Positions 43,716 through 51,065 are shown, numbered from the stretch's first letter. The stretch: DNA of 64,000 nucleotides from Streptomyces qinzhouensis (GCF_007856155.1 NZ_CP042266.1:4092001-4156000); one strand, 5' to 3'. Notes: generated from the sequence alone by a model not told the origin. Translations and numbers: made by a program.

Positions 43716-45263
43716 ATGAAGATGCTGGCGCCTGAGGATCCGCGGTGGATAGGGGCGTACCGGCTGCTCGCCCGGCTCGGCGCGGGCGGTATGGGCGATG
43801 TCTATCTGGCTCGCAGCAGCCGGGGCCGTACGGTCGCCGTCAAACTCGTCCGGGCCGAACTCGCCGCCCAGGAGTCCTTCCGGGAGCGCTTCCGGCTGGA
43901 GGTGAACGCGGCCCGCCGGGTCGGCGGCGAGTGGACCGCCCCCGTCCTGGACGCGGACACCGAGGCCGCCGTGCCCTGGGTGGCCACCGGCTATGTCGCG
44001 GGCCCGGCGCTGAGCGAGGTGGTCGCCAAGGGCCACGGGCCGCTGCCCGAGCGCTCCGTGCGCATCCTGGGCGCCGGACTCGCGCACGCCCTGCGCTCCA
44101 TCCACGGCGCGGGTCTGGTCCACCGCGATCTGAAGCCGTCGAACATCCTGATCACCATCGACGGGCCCCGGGTCATCGACTTCGGTATCGCCCGGGCCCT
44201 GGAGGCGGTGGACCAGGGCATCACCCGGACCGGCGCGGTGGTGGGCTCACCCGGTTTCATGGCGCCCGAGCAGGTGCGCGGTCTGCGGGTGACGCCCGCG
44301 TGCGATGTGTTCTGCCTCGGTTCGATCCTGATGTTCGCGGCGACCGGACGGCTGCCGTTCGGCGATACGGAGAACAGCCATGCCGTCATGTTCCGGATCG
44401 CCGAGGAGGAACCGGATCTGACCGGGCTGCCGGCCGATCTGGCGGAGCTCGTAGGGGACTGTCTGCACAAGGACCCGGAGCGGCGGCCGTCCCTGGACGA
44501 GATCCTCGCCCGGACGACGGGACCCGCCCAGGAGGCGGATGCCGAGCCCTGGCTCCCGGGCGCGCTGGTCGCCCAACTGGGGCGACACGCCGTGCAGTTG
44601 CTGGAGGTGGAGCACGGCACCGGCCCCCAGCCGAAGGTCTCGCTGCCCCCGGAGCCGTACACCCCTCAGCAGCCGTCCGCGCCCGTCCGGACCACGGCGG
44701 TGGCACCGCCCCCGGAACCGCCGCCCCCGGCCGCCGCACCGCGCCGCCCCGCCCGCCGGATCGCCGCCTATCTGGCCCTCGCGTTCGCCCTGCTGGTGGT
44801 CGCGCCCGTGGTGGCCGGACTGCTGTACGCCAAGTTCCTGGCCGACGACGGCGACGACGGTACGAGCGACTCCGGCAAGGACCGGGCACCGTCCGCCACC
44901 GGGAAGCCCGGTGATATCACGCGTGATGACGGAAACACCGTCCCGGCGGCCTACATTGGCACGTGGCGTGCGGCGTATACGTCAACGGGGGAGCACGTCC
45001 GCACGATGACCATCGAAGACGGTGCGACCGGTGAGAAGGTCATGAAACTGGCCGGCGCCGGACCCGACTACTCCTGCACCTGGTCGGCGACGCTGAAGTC
45101 CGTGGGCACATCACTCGAACTCGGTCCCACCGAGGTCGAATCGGGGAGTCCGGAGAGCTGCCGGCCGGGCCAGTGGAGCAGGCTGGAGATGCCCGACGCC
45201 TCGACGATCGTCCGCGAGCTGGTCGGGTCGGGGGGAACTCCGCTCCGCTACACCAAGCAGTAA
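43716..45263 (+). CDS. Transmembrane Ser/Thr protein kinase
   Basis: A 515-residue Hanks-type kinase. Glycine loop LGAGGMGDVYLA near 21, catalytic Lys in VAVKLV near 46, HRDLKPSN (135-142), DFGIAR (155-160) and APEQ are intact, so it should be active. A Pro-rich linker leads to one helix (about 347-375: AYLALAFALLVVAPVVAGLL). An extracellular domain of about 130 residues follows (YIGTWRAAYTSTGEHVRTMT, with a Cys pair), probably the sensor. ATG 43716 follows GGGGGGAACG; ATG 43695 is seven codons upstream. The lipoprotein gene follows after a hairpin. Confidence 0.88.
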   Translation: MKMLAPEDPRWIGAYRLLARLGAGGMGDVYLARSSRGRTVAVKLVRAELAAQESFRERFRLEVNAARRVGGEWTAPVLDADTEAAVPWVATGYVAGPALSEVVAKGHGPLPERSVRILGAGLAHALRSIHGAGLVHRDLKPSNILITIDGPRVIDFGIARALEAVDQGITRTGAVVGSPGFMAPEQVRGLRVTPACDVFCLGSILMFAATGRLPFGDTENSHAVMFRIAEEEPDLTGLPADLAELVGDCLHKDPERRPSLDEILARTTGPAQEADAEPWLPGALVAQLGRHAVQLLEVEHGTGPQPKVSLPPEPYTPQQPSAPVRTTAVAPPPEPPPPAAAPRRPARRIAAYLALAFALLVVAPVVAGLLYAKFLADDGDDGTSDSGKDRAPSATGKPGDITRDDGNTVPAAYIGTWRAAYTSTGEHVRTMTIEDGATGEKVMKLAGAGPDYSCTWSATLKSVGTSLELGPTEVESGSPESCRPGQWSRLEMPDASTIVRELVGSGGTPLRYTKQ

Positions 45264-45272
45264 CAGCAAGCC

Positions 45273-45295
45273 CCGCGGCGGCTCGCCCGCCGCGG
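45273..45295. terminator. Hairpin between kinase and lipoprotein genes
   Basis: CCGCGGCGG (45273-45281) and CCGCCGCGG (45287-45295) form a nine-bp stem with a five-base loop, ten bases after the kinase stop. There is no U-run, so it may be a partial terminator. Confidence 0.45.
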
Positions 45296-45341
45296 CTCCG
45301 TACCGCACTCATGTCCAGCCATTCCTCAAGGAAGCATCTTC

Positions 45342-46112
45342 ATGCAGACCGCCATTGTCCGTCGTGGTGCCGTTGCCGCGTCCGCTGTCTCCCTCGCTCT
45401 GCTGCTCGCCGCCTGTGGAGGTGAGGACAGCAAGAAGGACTCCAAGGGAGAGAAGGCCGGCAGCAAGGAGGAGACGAAGCAGTCGGCTCCGGCCAAGTCG
45501 CAGGCCGAGCTGGACAAGCTGATCGTCGCCAAGGAGGACCTCAAGGGTCACTCGGTGAAGACCCCGCTCGCCGCGGAGCTGAAGGACGCGAAGACCGCCA
45601 CGGCCGACAAGAGCGAGTGCGCGACGCTGAACGAGGTCCTCAGCCTCGGCGCCCCGGGTACGGAGGGCGCCCTCGCGGCCCGTCAGACGTCCCGGATGCC
45701 GGGCAGCGAACCGGCGGCCGGCACCGAAGCGGAGAATGCCGAGGCCGCGCTGAAGGCCCTCCAGGGCGCGTCCGTCAACCTGGTCACCCTGGGCTCGTAC
45801 GCGGACGGCGACGCCGCCGGGAAGGCCATGGCCGACCTGAAGAAGTCGGCGGAGTCCTGTGCATCGGGCTTCACCGGCACGGTGACGACCGAGAAGACCA
45901 AGTACACCAAGTTCGCCCCCGCCTCCTACACCGGCGGTGACGAGGCCCTCGCCTACACCGTCACGGCGGAGTCGACCGAGGGGCCGATGGAGACCCAGCT
46001 CGTCGTGGTCCGCAAGGGCTCGGAGATCTTCTCCGCGCACAGCGTCAGCATGAGCGGCAAGTCCGAGCAGCCGAAGGACCTCCTCGACGCCCAGCTCAAG
46101 AAGCTCGGCTGA
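45342..46112 (+). CDS. Lipoprotein of unknown function
   Basis: A 256-residue exported lipoprotein. The lipobox LLAAC at residues 21-25 sets the lipidated Cys. A Lys/Ser/Glu-rich linker follows, then a domain of alternating helices and strands (SQAELDKLIVAKEDLKGHSV, YADGDAAGKAMADLKKSAES, ALAYTVTAESTEGPMETQLV). It resembles the periplasmic-binding PknH-sensor-like or LpqN-type folds only loosely, so I give no family. AAGGAAG eight bases before ATG 45342. Its position after a membrane kinase suggests a possible sensory partner, but this is inference. Confidence 0.7.
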   Translation: MQTAIVRRGAVAASAVSLALLLAACGGEDSKKDSKGEKAGSKEETKQSAPAKSQAELDKLIVAKEDLKGHSVKTPLAAELKDAKTATADKSECATLNEVLSLGAPGTEGALAARQTSRMPGSEPAAGTEAENAEAALKALQGASVNLVTLGSYADGDAAGKAMADLKKSAESCASGFTGTVTTEKTKYTKFAPASYTGGDEALAYTVTAESTEGPMETQLVVVRKGSEIFSAHSVSMSGKSEQPKDLLDAQLKKLG

Positions 46113-46155
46113 CCAGGCCTGGGTAATCAGGTACGTCGTACAACAACCGCAAGAG

Positions 46156-46184
46156 CCCCCGCCGAACCATCGGCGGGGGTTTTT
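46156..46184 (+). terminator. Canonical Rho-independent terminator
   Basis: CCCCCGCCG (46156-46164) and CGGCGGGGG (46171-46179) with an AACCAT loop are followed directly by TTTTT (46180-46184). This is the clearest intrinsic terminator in the window and ends the lipoprotein transcript. Confidence 0.9.
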
Positions 46185-46192
46185 GTACTTCG

Positions 46193-46498
46193 CTAGACCG
46201 GCGGGGTGCCGGGTGGGGATTTTGGGGTGGGCTTGGGCGGGTGGGGACCTGGATCCGGGGGCAGCTGGGGCTTGGGCTTTCCGTGCTTGCCCATGTCCAG
46301 CCTCCGTTCGGTGAGCCGGTAGATCCCGAGGGGAGGGAACAGCACCACCCTGGGCGGGCTGTCGGCGGCGGCGCAGGGCGCGCAGAGGAGGTCGCGTCCT
46401 TCGGCGGTGATCCGTGCGGTGGTGACGGGTTCGCGCCAGCAGGCTTCGCAGTGAGTGACGTCGGTGAGGCTGCGCGGTAAGTCCAGGCTGAGGATCAT
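46193..46498 (-). CDS. Small protein with two CxxC pairs, Pro-rich tail
   Basis: A 101-residue protein, last of five small minus-strand genes. CEACW and CAPCA, separated by 24 residues, make a likely treble-clef or zinc-ribbon knuckle; a Lys/Pro-rich tail (KPKPQLPPDPGPHPPKPTPK) follows. No family was recognised. Its ATG overlaps the stop of the preceding gene as ATGA, so translation is coupled. Zinc knuckles of this size usually bind nucleic acid or protein. Function unknown. Confidence 0.6.
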   Translation of the reverse strand: MILSLDLPRSLTDVTHCEACWREPVTTARITAEGRDLLCAPCAAADSPPRVVLFPPLGIYRLTERRLDMGKHGKPKPQLPPDPGPHPPKPTPKSPPGTPPV

Positions 46499-46650
46499 GT
46501 CCGGGCTCCGGTGGCGATGTGGTCGGGACAGGTGATGTGCCCGGGCCGCACCTCGACGGGTGCGGTGGTGGTACGCCCGCAGACACGGCATTCGGCGGTG
46601 TCGGGTGCGGGTGGTGGGCGCAGAAGCCCGTCCCGGGTCACCCGACCCAC
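46495..46650 (-). CDS. 51-residue Cys-pair protein
   Basis: A short ORF starting with GTG 46650. It contains CRVCG and a CPDH motif about 20 residues later, so it has three Cys and one His that could hold a zinc ion. It overlaps the previous gene by 13 bases and the next by four (ATGA), the pattern of a translationally coupled chain. A longer frame extends upstream to 46800 but would bury the neighbouring gene. Function unknown. Confidence 0.45.
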   Translation of the reverse strand: MGRVTRDGLLRPPPAPDTAECRVCGRTTTAPVEVRPGHITCPDHIATGART

Positions 46651-46907
46651 GTCCAGGCGTGCCCGGGCCGTGCGGCGCGTACGGCGACGGGCTGGTCGAG
46701 CCGGATCCCGTACGGCGCGATGACCAGCCGCCGCCGGGTCCGGGCCTGGAGGATGGCCTGCGCCTGCTCTTTGCCGGGGCTGGTCCAGGGCCGGGTCCAC
46801 GGATCCGTACGAACGGGCGCTGCGACAAGGATGACCACCGTCCGCACCGTGCGCCGGTTGAGGAAAGCCCAGAGGCGGGCGAGGGCCGTGACGATAGGGT
46901 TCCGCAT
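46638..46907 (-). CDS. Small basic protein, possibly membrane-associated
   Basis: An 89-residue protein with a basic amphipathic N-terminus (RNPIVTALARLWAFLNRRTV) followed by a hydrophobic strand (VRTVVILVAAPVRT), a helical middle (GKEQAQAILQARTRRRLV) and a Trp-ending tail (GHAWTWVG). It has no cysteines, unlike its neighbours. AAGGAG lies 12 bases before the ATG. Short basic proteins like this occur among transfer genes of actinomycete integrative elements, but I could not match it to a named one. Confidence 0.5.
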   Translation of the reverse strand: MRNPIVTALARLWAFLNRRTVRTVVILVAAPVRTDPWTRPWTSPGKEQAQAILQARTRRRLVIAPYGIRLDQPVAVRAARPGHAWTWVG

Positions 46908-46996
46908 ACGACGGATCAGCTCCTTTGCAAGCTGGTCGGTTGAGCCCCGTTGGACCGCTGTGAACGGTTCACCGGGGCGTTCTGGTCTCTGTGGGT

Positions 46997-47038
46997 GGTC
47001 CCGGCCCCGTGCCGGGGGTTGTACGCGGGGCCGGGACC
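46997..47038. promoter_or_regulatory. 13-bp perfect hairpin between small genes
   Basis: GGTCCCGGCCCCG (46997-47009) and CGGGGCCGGGACC (47026-47038) form a 13-bp stem with a 16-base loop in the 179-base gap between the 60- and 89-residue genes. It could terminate or attenuate the minus-strand transcript there. Confidence 0.5.
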
Positions 47039-47086
47039 GGCGTCCCGTACGCGGGGCATTTGGGGCTGCGGCGCGTACGGGAGCCT

Positions 47087-47269
47087 TCAGCGCTTCACGC
47101 GCACCTTGCGGGGGCGGGGGCACTCGGGATGCGCGTACAGCGAGGGCCGCGCCCCGGACGCGGAGAACCCGACCATCACCAGATTCTCCTCCGACTGCTC
47201 GACCGGACGTTCGCAGTAGACGCAGTGCTCCAGCACCGACTCGGATACGGAGACTGTGTTATCGGTCAT
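47087..47269 (-). CDS. 60-residue Cys-pair protein
   Basis: The protein has CVYC near residue 16 and a HPEC near residue 48, a plausible zinc site, in an acidic-then-basic chain ending KVRVKR. AGGGGA eight bases before ATG 47269 is a good ribosome site. It follows the 75-residue gene by 12 bases and so shares its transcript. I know no family. Small single zinc knuckles often recruit DNA or RNA. Confidence 0.6.
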   Translation of the reverse strand: MTDNTVSVSESVLEHCVYCERPVEQSEENLVMVGFSASGARPSLYAHPECPRPRKVRVKR

Positions 47270-47281
47270 GATCCGGTCCCC

Positions 47282-47509
47282 TTATCGGGGCTGCGGGTAG
47301 ACCGCTTTGAGGCGCGTGATGAAGGCGGCGATCGTGGGGGATACGGGCACCTCCAGCACCGGCTCGGGGGGCATTTCGGCGCGAGTCGAGTCCGGACACA
47401 CCGGTCGGCCGCACTTGCACGGCGGCCATGCCTCCGCCGGAGCGGCCGGATCCAGCGTTACTCCGAGGCCGGGACTCCCGGTCCCGCTCTGGTCGTCAGT
47501 ACGATGCAT
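47282..47509 (-). CDS. 75-residue Cys-rich protein, first gene of small operon
   Basis: The protein carries CKCGRPVC (three Cys in eight residues) near position 31 and a helical C-terminus (TIAAFITRLKAVYP). GGAG seven bases before ATG 47509 sets the start. It is divergent from the GntR gene; the phased repeat array between them should control both directions. A leader hairpin (47534-47566) precedes it. Function unknown. Confidence 0.6.
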   Translation of the reverse strand: MHRTDDQSGTGSPGLGVTLDPAAPAEAWPPCKCGRPVCPDSTRAEMPPEPVLEVPVSPTIAAFITRLKAVYPQPR

Positions 47510-47533
47510 GCGTCGACTCCATTCCAGTCGGCC

Positions 47534-47566
47534 AGACCCCCGGGCCCTGCACGGTTACGGGGGTCT
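47534..47566 (-). promoter_or_regulatory. Leader hairpin of small-protein operon
   Basis: AGACCCCCG (47534-47542) and CGGGGGTCT (47558-47566) are perfect complements around a 15-base loop. The hairpin lies between the octamer array and the first minus-strand gene, so it would be in the 5' leader and could attenuate. Confidence 0.45.
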
Positions 47567-47582
47567 CGCATTCTCTATATAT

Positions 47583-47648
47583 ACCGCAGTTAACCGCGGT
47601 CAACCGCACTGTACTGCGGTTAACTGCGGTCGCGCGGTCTACTGCGGT
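47583..47648. promoter_or_regulatory. Octamer array with 10-bp phasing (GntR operator)
   Basis: ACCGCAGT, ACCGCGGT and ACCGCACT start at 47583, 47593 and 47603. ACTGCGGT then starts at 47613, 47623 and 47641, with a partial unit between the last two. Spacing is exactly one helical turn for the first five, and orientation flips at 47611. Adjacent units make near-palindromes of ACCGCAGTTAACTGCGGT form. The array ends four bases before a TAGCGT -10 box of the GntR gene. Confidence 0.7.
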
Positions 47649-47665
47649 TACCTAGCGTCAAGTAC

Positions 47666-47917
47666 ATGGAGCACGAACTTGATCGCACCCGGCCCATCTG
47701 GAGACAGATCGCCGAGATCGTCACTGAGCGGATCGCGAGCGGCACCTATCCAGTCGGAAGCCGAGTGCCGCCCGTCGTCGAACTGTCTGCCGAGTTCGGA
47801 GTGGCTACGTCGACCGTCCAGAAGGCGTTCCTGCATCTGAAGCAGGAGGGCACCCTGCGGGGTGAGGTCGGGCTCGGTACTTTCGTGTCCGCTCCACCGG
47901 AGCGCACTGGCCGCTGA
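47666..47917 (+). CDS. Minimal GntR-family repressor
   Basis: An 83-residue winged-helix protein with only the DNA-binding half of a GntR regulator: PIWRQIAEIVTERIASGTYP, VPPVVELSAEFGVATSTVQK, AFLHLKQEGTLRGEVGLGTF. The usual effector domain is absent, so it may respond only by dimerisation or concentration. TAGCGT (47653-47658) is seven bases before the ATG; no ribosome site, so leaderless. KorSA-like GntR repressors govern transfer genes on actinomycete integrative elements; here the octamer array is its probable site. It would hold both itself and the small-gene operon in check. Confidence 0.8.
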   Translation: MEHELDRTRPIWRQIAEIVTERIASGTYPVGSRVPPVVELSAEFGVATSTVQKAFLHLKQEGTLRGEVGLGTFVSAPPERTGR

Positions 47918-48081
47918 CCGGTCGGTTCGCACGCTGCTTCACGATGTGCTCCTCTGCGGTGACTCGGACAGTGACCCGCCCCGGCAGGGGTGCCGGCATG
48001 GACCGTGCCCGGCCGGGACGGTGGTCAGCGAGCGCATCACCCATGCAACCGCTGCAATGCCGGTCGCACCAGGACACTGCA

Positions 48082-48125
48082 CGGCCATTGACCGGCCACC
48101 CCAGCGGCCATTGAGCGGCCATTGA
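48082..48125 (+). promoter_or_regulatory. CGGCCATTGA direct repeats, 11-bp phased
   Basis: CGGCCATTGA occurs at 48082-48091, 48105-48114 and 48116-48125, and a partial CGGCCAC at 48093. Steps are 11, 12 and 11 bp. The repeats lie 34 bases before the HTH-TPR gene, so they may be its autoregulatory site. Confidence 0.5.
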
Positions 48126-48158
48126 CGACAGGGCGGCCCATGGGCTGCTGTTGAAGCC

Positions 48159-49466
48159 ATGGAGCACGTGTCGACCCGGGCGTACCGTGGACATGTGGTA
48201 AGCCCAGAGCGCATCAACAGGAAGTTACGGACGGCCCGAACGGGGCGGGGGTGGCACTCCCAGGAGCAGGCAGCCGAAGCGCTCAGCGCCATTGGCCGGA
48301 GCGTCCTGAACGATCCACACTTCTGCATCAGCTCCAGGACCTACCGTCGGTGGGAATCGGCAACGCCCGGCTGGCCCCGCCCTGACACCGCAACTGTTCT
48401 CAGTGCGGCGTTCGGACTCAACCCGGCAGAGCTGGGGTTCACCCCTCCACCAGGCCACCTCCCCGGCCCCGACTCCCAGGAGGACCCTGTGAAACGTAGG
48501 CACTTCCTCGCGGCCGGGGCAGGGGGCGCGCTCGCAGCGGTCGCCCCGAGTCCCGCCGTAGCGGCCGAGCGCGTTGACCCGCAGGTGGTCGGCTACTTCA
48601 CCCGGCAGCTCGCCCTCCACAACACCGCCGACATGATGCTCGGCCCGCACGAGCTGATCGGGACGGTCACCGAGCAGTACCAGCTCATCAGCGCCCTCGG
48701 ACGGTCCGCATCCGCCCGGGTGCGCGACGATCTGACCCGGCTGGGAGCCGCCTACGCAGTCCTGGCCGGATGGCTCCACCAGGACGCCGGGGAATGGAGC
48801 ACCGCCCGCTCCTGGCACACCGCCGCCCTCGCGGATGCCCAGACCGTCACCGACCCGGACCTGCACGCGTACACCCTGGCCAACCTGTCCTACCTGCAAA
48901 CCGAACTGGGCGACGGTCACGCAGCGGTGGCCCTGTGCGAACGCGGACTTCATCTGCCCGGCCTCCCGCCTATCGCCCGTATGCAGCTCATGTATCAGCA
49001 GGCTCATGGCCACTCACTGCTCGGCGACCGGGACGCCGTCGACCGTCTGCTGGACACGGCGCAGAACACCGCGGCGACCCGCCCCGAACAACCGCCCGCA
49101 CCCTGGGGACGCGGCGCAGCCGTCGACAACCCCATCTTCTTCGATATCCAGCGCGCCACCTGCTACGGCAGGCTGGGCCTCCACGCACAGGCACAGCCGC
49201 TGTGGCAGCGCGTCACGGCCTCTGTCCCGCACACCGCCCGCCGCCGGGCCGGCATCTACCTCGCCCGCCAAGCCGCCGGTCACGCCGCACTCGGAGAACC
49301 CGACCAGGCCTTGAACCTCGCCGCCGAATCCGCACAGATCGCCGCCGAAACCGGCTCCGCCCGCCATATCGCGGAACTGACAAGCCTCCGTACCGCCATG
49401 AGTCGTTGGCAGCAGGGTTCTTACGCCGAACAACTTCATCACGCATTCCAGCCGATCTCGGGATGA
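48159..49466 (+). CDS. HTH-TPR regulator with internal Tat-type start
   Basis: A 435-residue frame. Residues 10-95 form a helix-turn-helix domain (INRKLRTARTGRGWHSQEQA, RRWESATPGWPRPD). Residues 111-137 read KRRHFLAAGAGGALAAVAPS and end AVAAE, which is a twin-arginine signal with a cleavage-like end. The remaining 300 residues are TPR-like helices (SARSWHTAALADAQ-type repeats, GEWSTARSWH, LGDGHAAVALCERGL, YGRLGLHAQAQPLWQ). A perfect AGGAGG (48478-48483) stands five bases before an in-frame GTG at 48489, exactly where the Tat segment begins. Two products are possible. Full-length starts may be ATG 48159 or GTG 48195, the latter seven bases after TACCGT. Confidence 0.7.
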   Translation: MEHVSTRAYRGHVVSPERINRKLRTARTGRGWHSQEQAAEALSAIGRSVLNDPHFCISSRTYRRWESATPGWPRPDTATVLSAAFGLNPAELGFTPPPGHLPGPDSQEDPVKRRHFLAAGAGGALAAVAPSPAVAAERVDPQVVGYFTRQLALHNTADMMLGPHELIGTVTEQYQLISALGRSASARVRDDLTRLGAAYAVLAGWLHQDAGEWSTARSWHTAALADAQTVTDPDLHAYTLANLSYLQTELGDGHAAVALCERGLHLPGLPPIARMQLMYQQAHGHSLLGDRDAVDRLLDTAQNTAATRPEQPPAPWGRGAAVDNPIFFDIQRATCYGRLGLHAQAQPLWQRVTASVPHTARRRAGIYLARQAAGHAALGEPDQALNLAAESAQIAAETGSARHIAELTSLRTAMSRWQQGSYAEQLHHAFQPISG

Positions 49467-49570
49467 CGCCCGTCGGCCCGAGGCGAGACCCGAGGCCGCT
49501 CCGATCTCCCAGCTCCTCTTTCAGATAACGCCGTACCGATTCGAGGAGGCGGTACGGCGACGTATCCGTG

Positions 49571-49936
49571 TCAGGGCTTGTCCGGCATGAGGGCGAGGTG
49601 GAGGGCGAAGACGCCGAGGGCCTCCTTCTCGGGTGGGTAGATACCGCGGATCGCGGTGACGAGCTGGTCGTGGGTCATGTCCGGTCCACCGATCGCGGCT
49701 GTGTCCTCGGCATCGAGCATCGAAGCGAAGGACTTGTACTCCTTCACGGCGGTGATGCGGGTGGTCACGGACTCGTCCGCGCAGGTGATCGTGAGGGTGT
49801 CGCCGGGGGTGATCCTACGGATCTTGGGATAGCCGACACGGACCTCGGTGCTCTTGGCACCGGAGGCGATGAGGTCGAAGTAAGGCTTGCGGATGCTGAG
49901 GGAGTGCTCGCGGGGCTGGGGGGCATTGGTCGTCAT
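49571..49936 (-). CDS. ASCH-domain protein
   Basis: A 121-residue protein of the ASCH (PUA-like) fold: LSIRKPYFDLIASGAKSTEV is the family's hallmark opening, followed by RVGYPKIRRITPGDTLTITC and TRITAVKEYKSFASMLDAED. ASCH domains bind RNA or modified nucleobases, and some hydrolyse N4-acetylcytidine. The ending LVTAIRGIYPPEKEALGVFA is typical. AAGGA seven bases before ATG 49936. It is unlinked to the GNAT gene, which is divergent. The substrate cannot be read. Confidence 0.8.
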   Translation of the reverse strand: MTTNAPQPREHSLSIRKPYFDLIASGAKSTEVRVGYPKIRRITPGDTLTITCADESVTTRITAVKEYKSFASMLDAEDTAAIGGPDMTHDQLVTAIRGIYPPEKEALGVFALHLALMPDKP

Positions 49937-50099
49937 CGTGGTGTCCTTCACGCTCCGGGGGACGCTGCGGGCAGGGCCTTGCCGGGCGGTGGCCGGCTGC
50001 TTGCTCAGGCTCTCACTGTGAGGGAGTCGCCGACCTCCACTTGGCGGTCTCCGCGTTCCTGTAGACCGGATCGCCCGGCACCCGACGAGGAGACCACCT

Positions 50100-50630
50100 G
50101 TGTACGTCATGCGCCCCGCCACCGTCGCCGACGGCCCCGCCGTCCGCGCCGTCGTTCTGGCCCGTTCCGCGTGGATGGAGGAGCGCCGGATGCCGTCCTG
50201 GCGCGAGAGCGCCGACGACTTGGCCGGGCAGACGGAGAACAGTGACGGCTCCATGTGGGTCCTCATCGAGGAGGCCACCGGCCGCCTCGTCGGGTGCACC
50301 ACCGTCCAGCAGGAGACCCCGCCGTGGGGATGGACCCGAGCAGAATTGGCCGAGCCCGCCGACTACCTCTATACGACCGTCACCGACCCCGCCGACCGCG
50401 AGCAGAAGCCCGGCACCCTCATCGCCCACTGGGCCGTGGACCGCGCGGCCCGCAGCGGTCGTACATGGGTCCGCCGTGGCTGCCTGTTCCCCGGCCTCGT
50501 CCGCTACTACGAGACCCAGGGGTTCGCCCTCCTTCACGAGGTTCAGCGCACCCACAACCGTGTGTACCTGCTGGCTCGTAGAGCCGAGGGCGTCAGAGAT
50601 CTGGCCGTACGTGTACGAACCGAGCCCTGA
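50100..50630 (+). CDS. GNAT-family acetyltransferase
   Basis: A 176-residue GCN5-like protein. MRPATVADGPAVRAVVLARS is the usual first strand-helix, SMWVLIEEATGRLVGCTTVQ the second and third strands, and GLVRYYETQGFALLHEVQ the C-terminal strand that closes the acetyl-CoA cleft. The central acetyl-CoA loop is weak (KPGTLIAHWAVDRAARSGRT). The substrate is unknown; GNATs in such blocks may acetylate small molecules, tRNA-linked amino groups or toxins. GTG 50100 has GAGGAG eight bases upstream. Confidence 0.75.
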   Translation: MYVMRPATVADGPAVRAVVLARSAWMEERRMPSWRESADDLAGQTENSDGSMWVLIEEATGRLVGCTTVQQETPPWGWTRAELAEPADYLYTTVTDPADREQKPGTLIAHWAVDRAARSGRTWVRRGCLFPGLVRYYETQGFALLHEVQRTHNRVYLLARRAEGVRDLAVRVRTEP

Positions 50631-50648
50631 CCGTGGTGGACGGCGCGC

Positions 50649-51065
50649 TTACCCGTCCCCCAACTCCTCCTCCAAATACCGCTGTACCGGTTCGAAGAGG
50701 CCGTACGGGACGTAGTCCGGGATCTCCTTCAGGCGGACCCACGCCAGCTCCGCCAGGTCCTCCGGGTCGCCGACCTGTTCGGTGCCGCCGAGGACGGTGC
50801 AGGCGGTGTAGGACATCAGGCGGCCCGTCGCGGGGTGGACGCGTTCGCCCAGGGGGCGGAGCGCGGAGACGTCGAGGCCGGTCTCCTCGCGGGCCTCGCG
50901 GACCGCCGCCGCCGTCGCGGACTCGCCGGATTCGATCTCACCGGCCGGGAACTGCCACGACAGACTTCCCTCATTTTTGCGGCGCCTGACCATCAGGAAC
51001 CGGCCCTGGTGGACGATGACCGCCGCCGCGATGCCCGGTCGGATATCGGGCTCCTGTTGCGTCAT
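50649..51065 (-). CDS. Nudix hydrolase with intact Nudix box
   Basis: A 138-residue Nudix protein. GEIESGESATAAAVREAREE plus TGL is a full match to the Gx5Ex7REUxEExGU box that binds Mg2+ and the diphosphate. VIVHQGRFLMVRRRKNEGSL precedes it, with a Gln-Phe-Pro-Ala (QFPAGE) turn usual in sanitising members. It should hydrolyse a nucleoside diphosphate linked to another moiety. ATG 51065 overlaps the stop of the upstream HTH-Nudix gene as ATGA, so the two are made together. Confidence 0.85.
   Translation of the reverse strand: MTQQEPDIRPGIAAAVIVHQGRFLMVRRRKNEGSLSWQFPAGEIESGESATAAAVREAREETGLDVSALRPLGERVHPATGRLMSYTACTVLGGTEQVGDPEDLAELAWVRLKEIPDYVPYGLFEPVQRYLEEELGDG

Noticed and set aside
46955..46975. 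LexA box
   Set aside because: GAACGGTTC lacks the four-base spacer of the actinobacterial GAAC-N4-GTTC site.
47583..48125. CRISPR array
   Set aside because: The repeats are 8-10 bases with fixed 2-3 base gaps, far too short for repeat-spacer units, and no cas genes are present.
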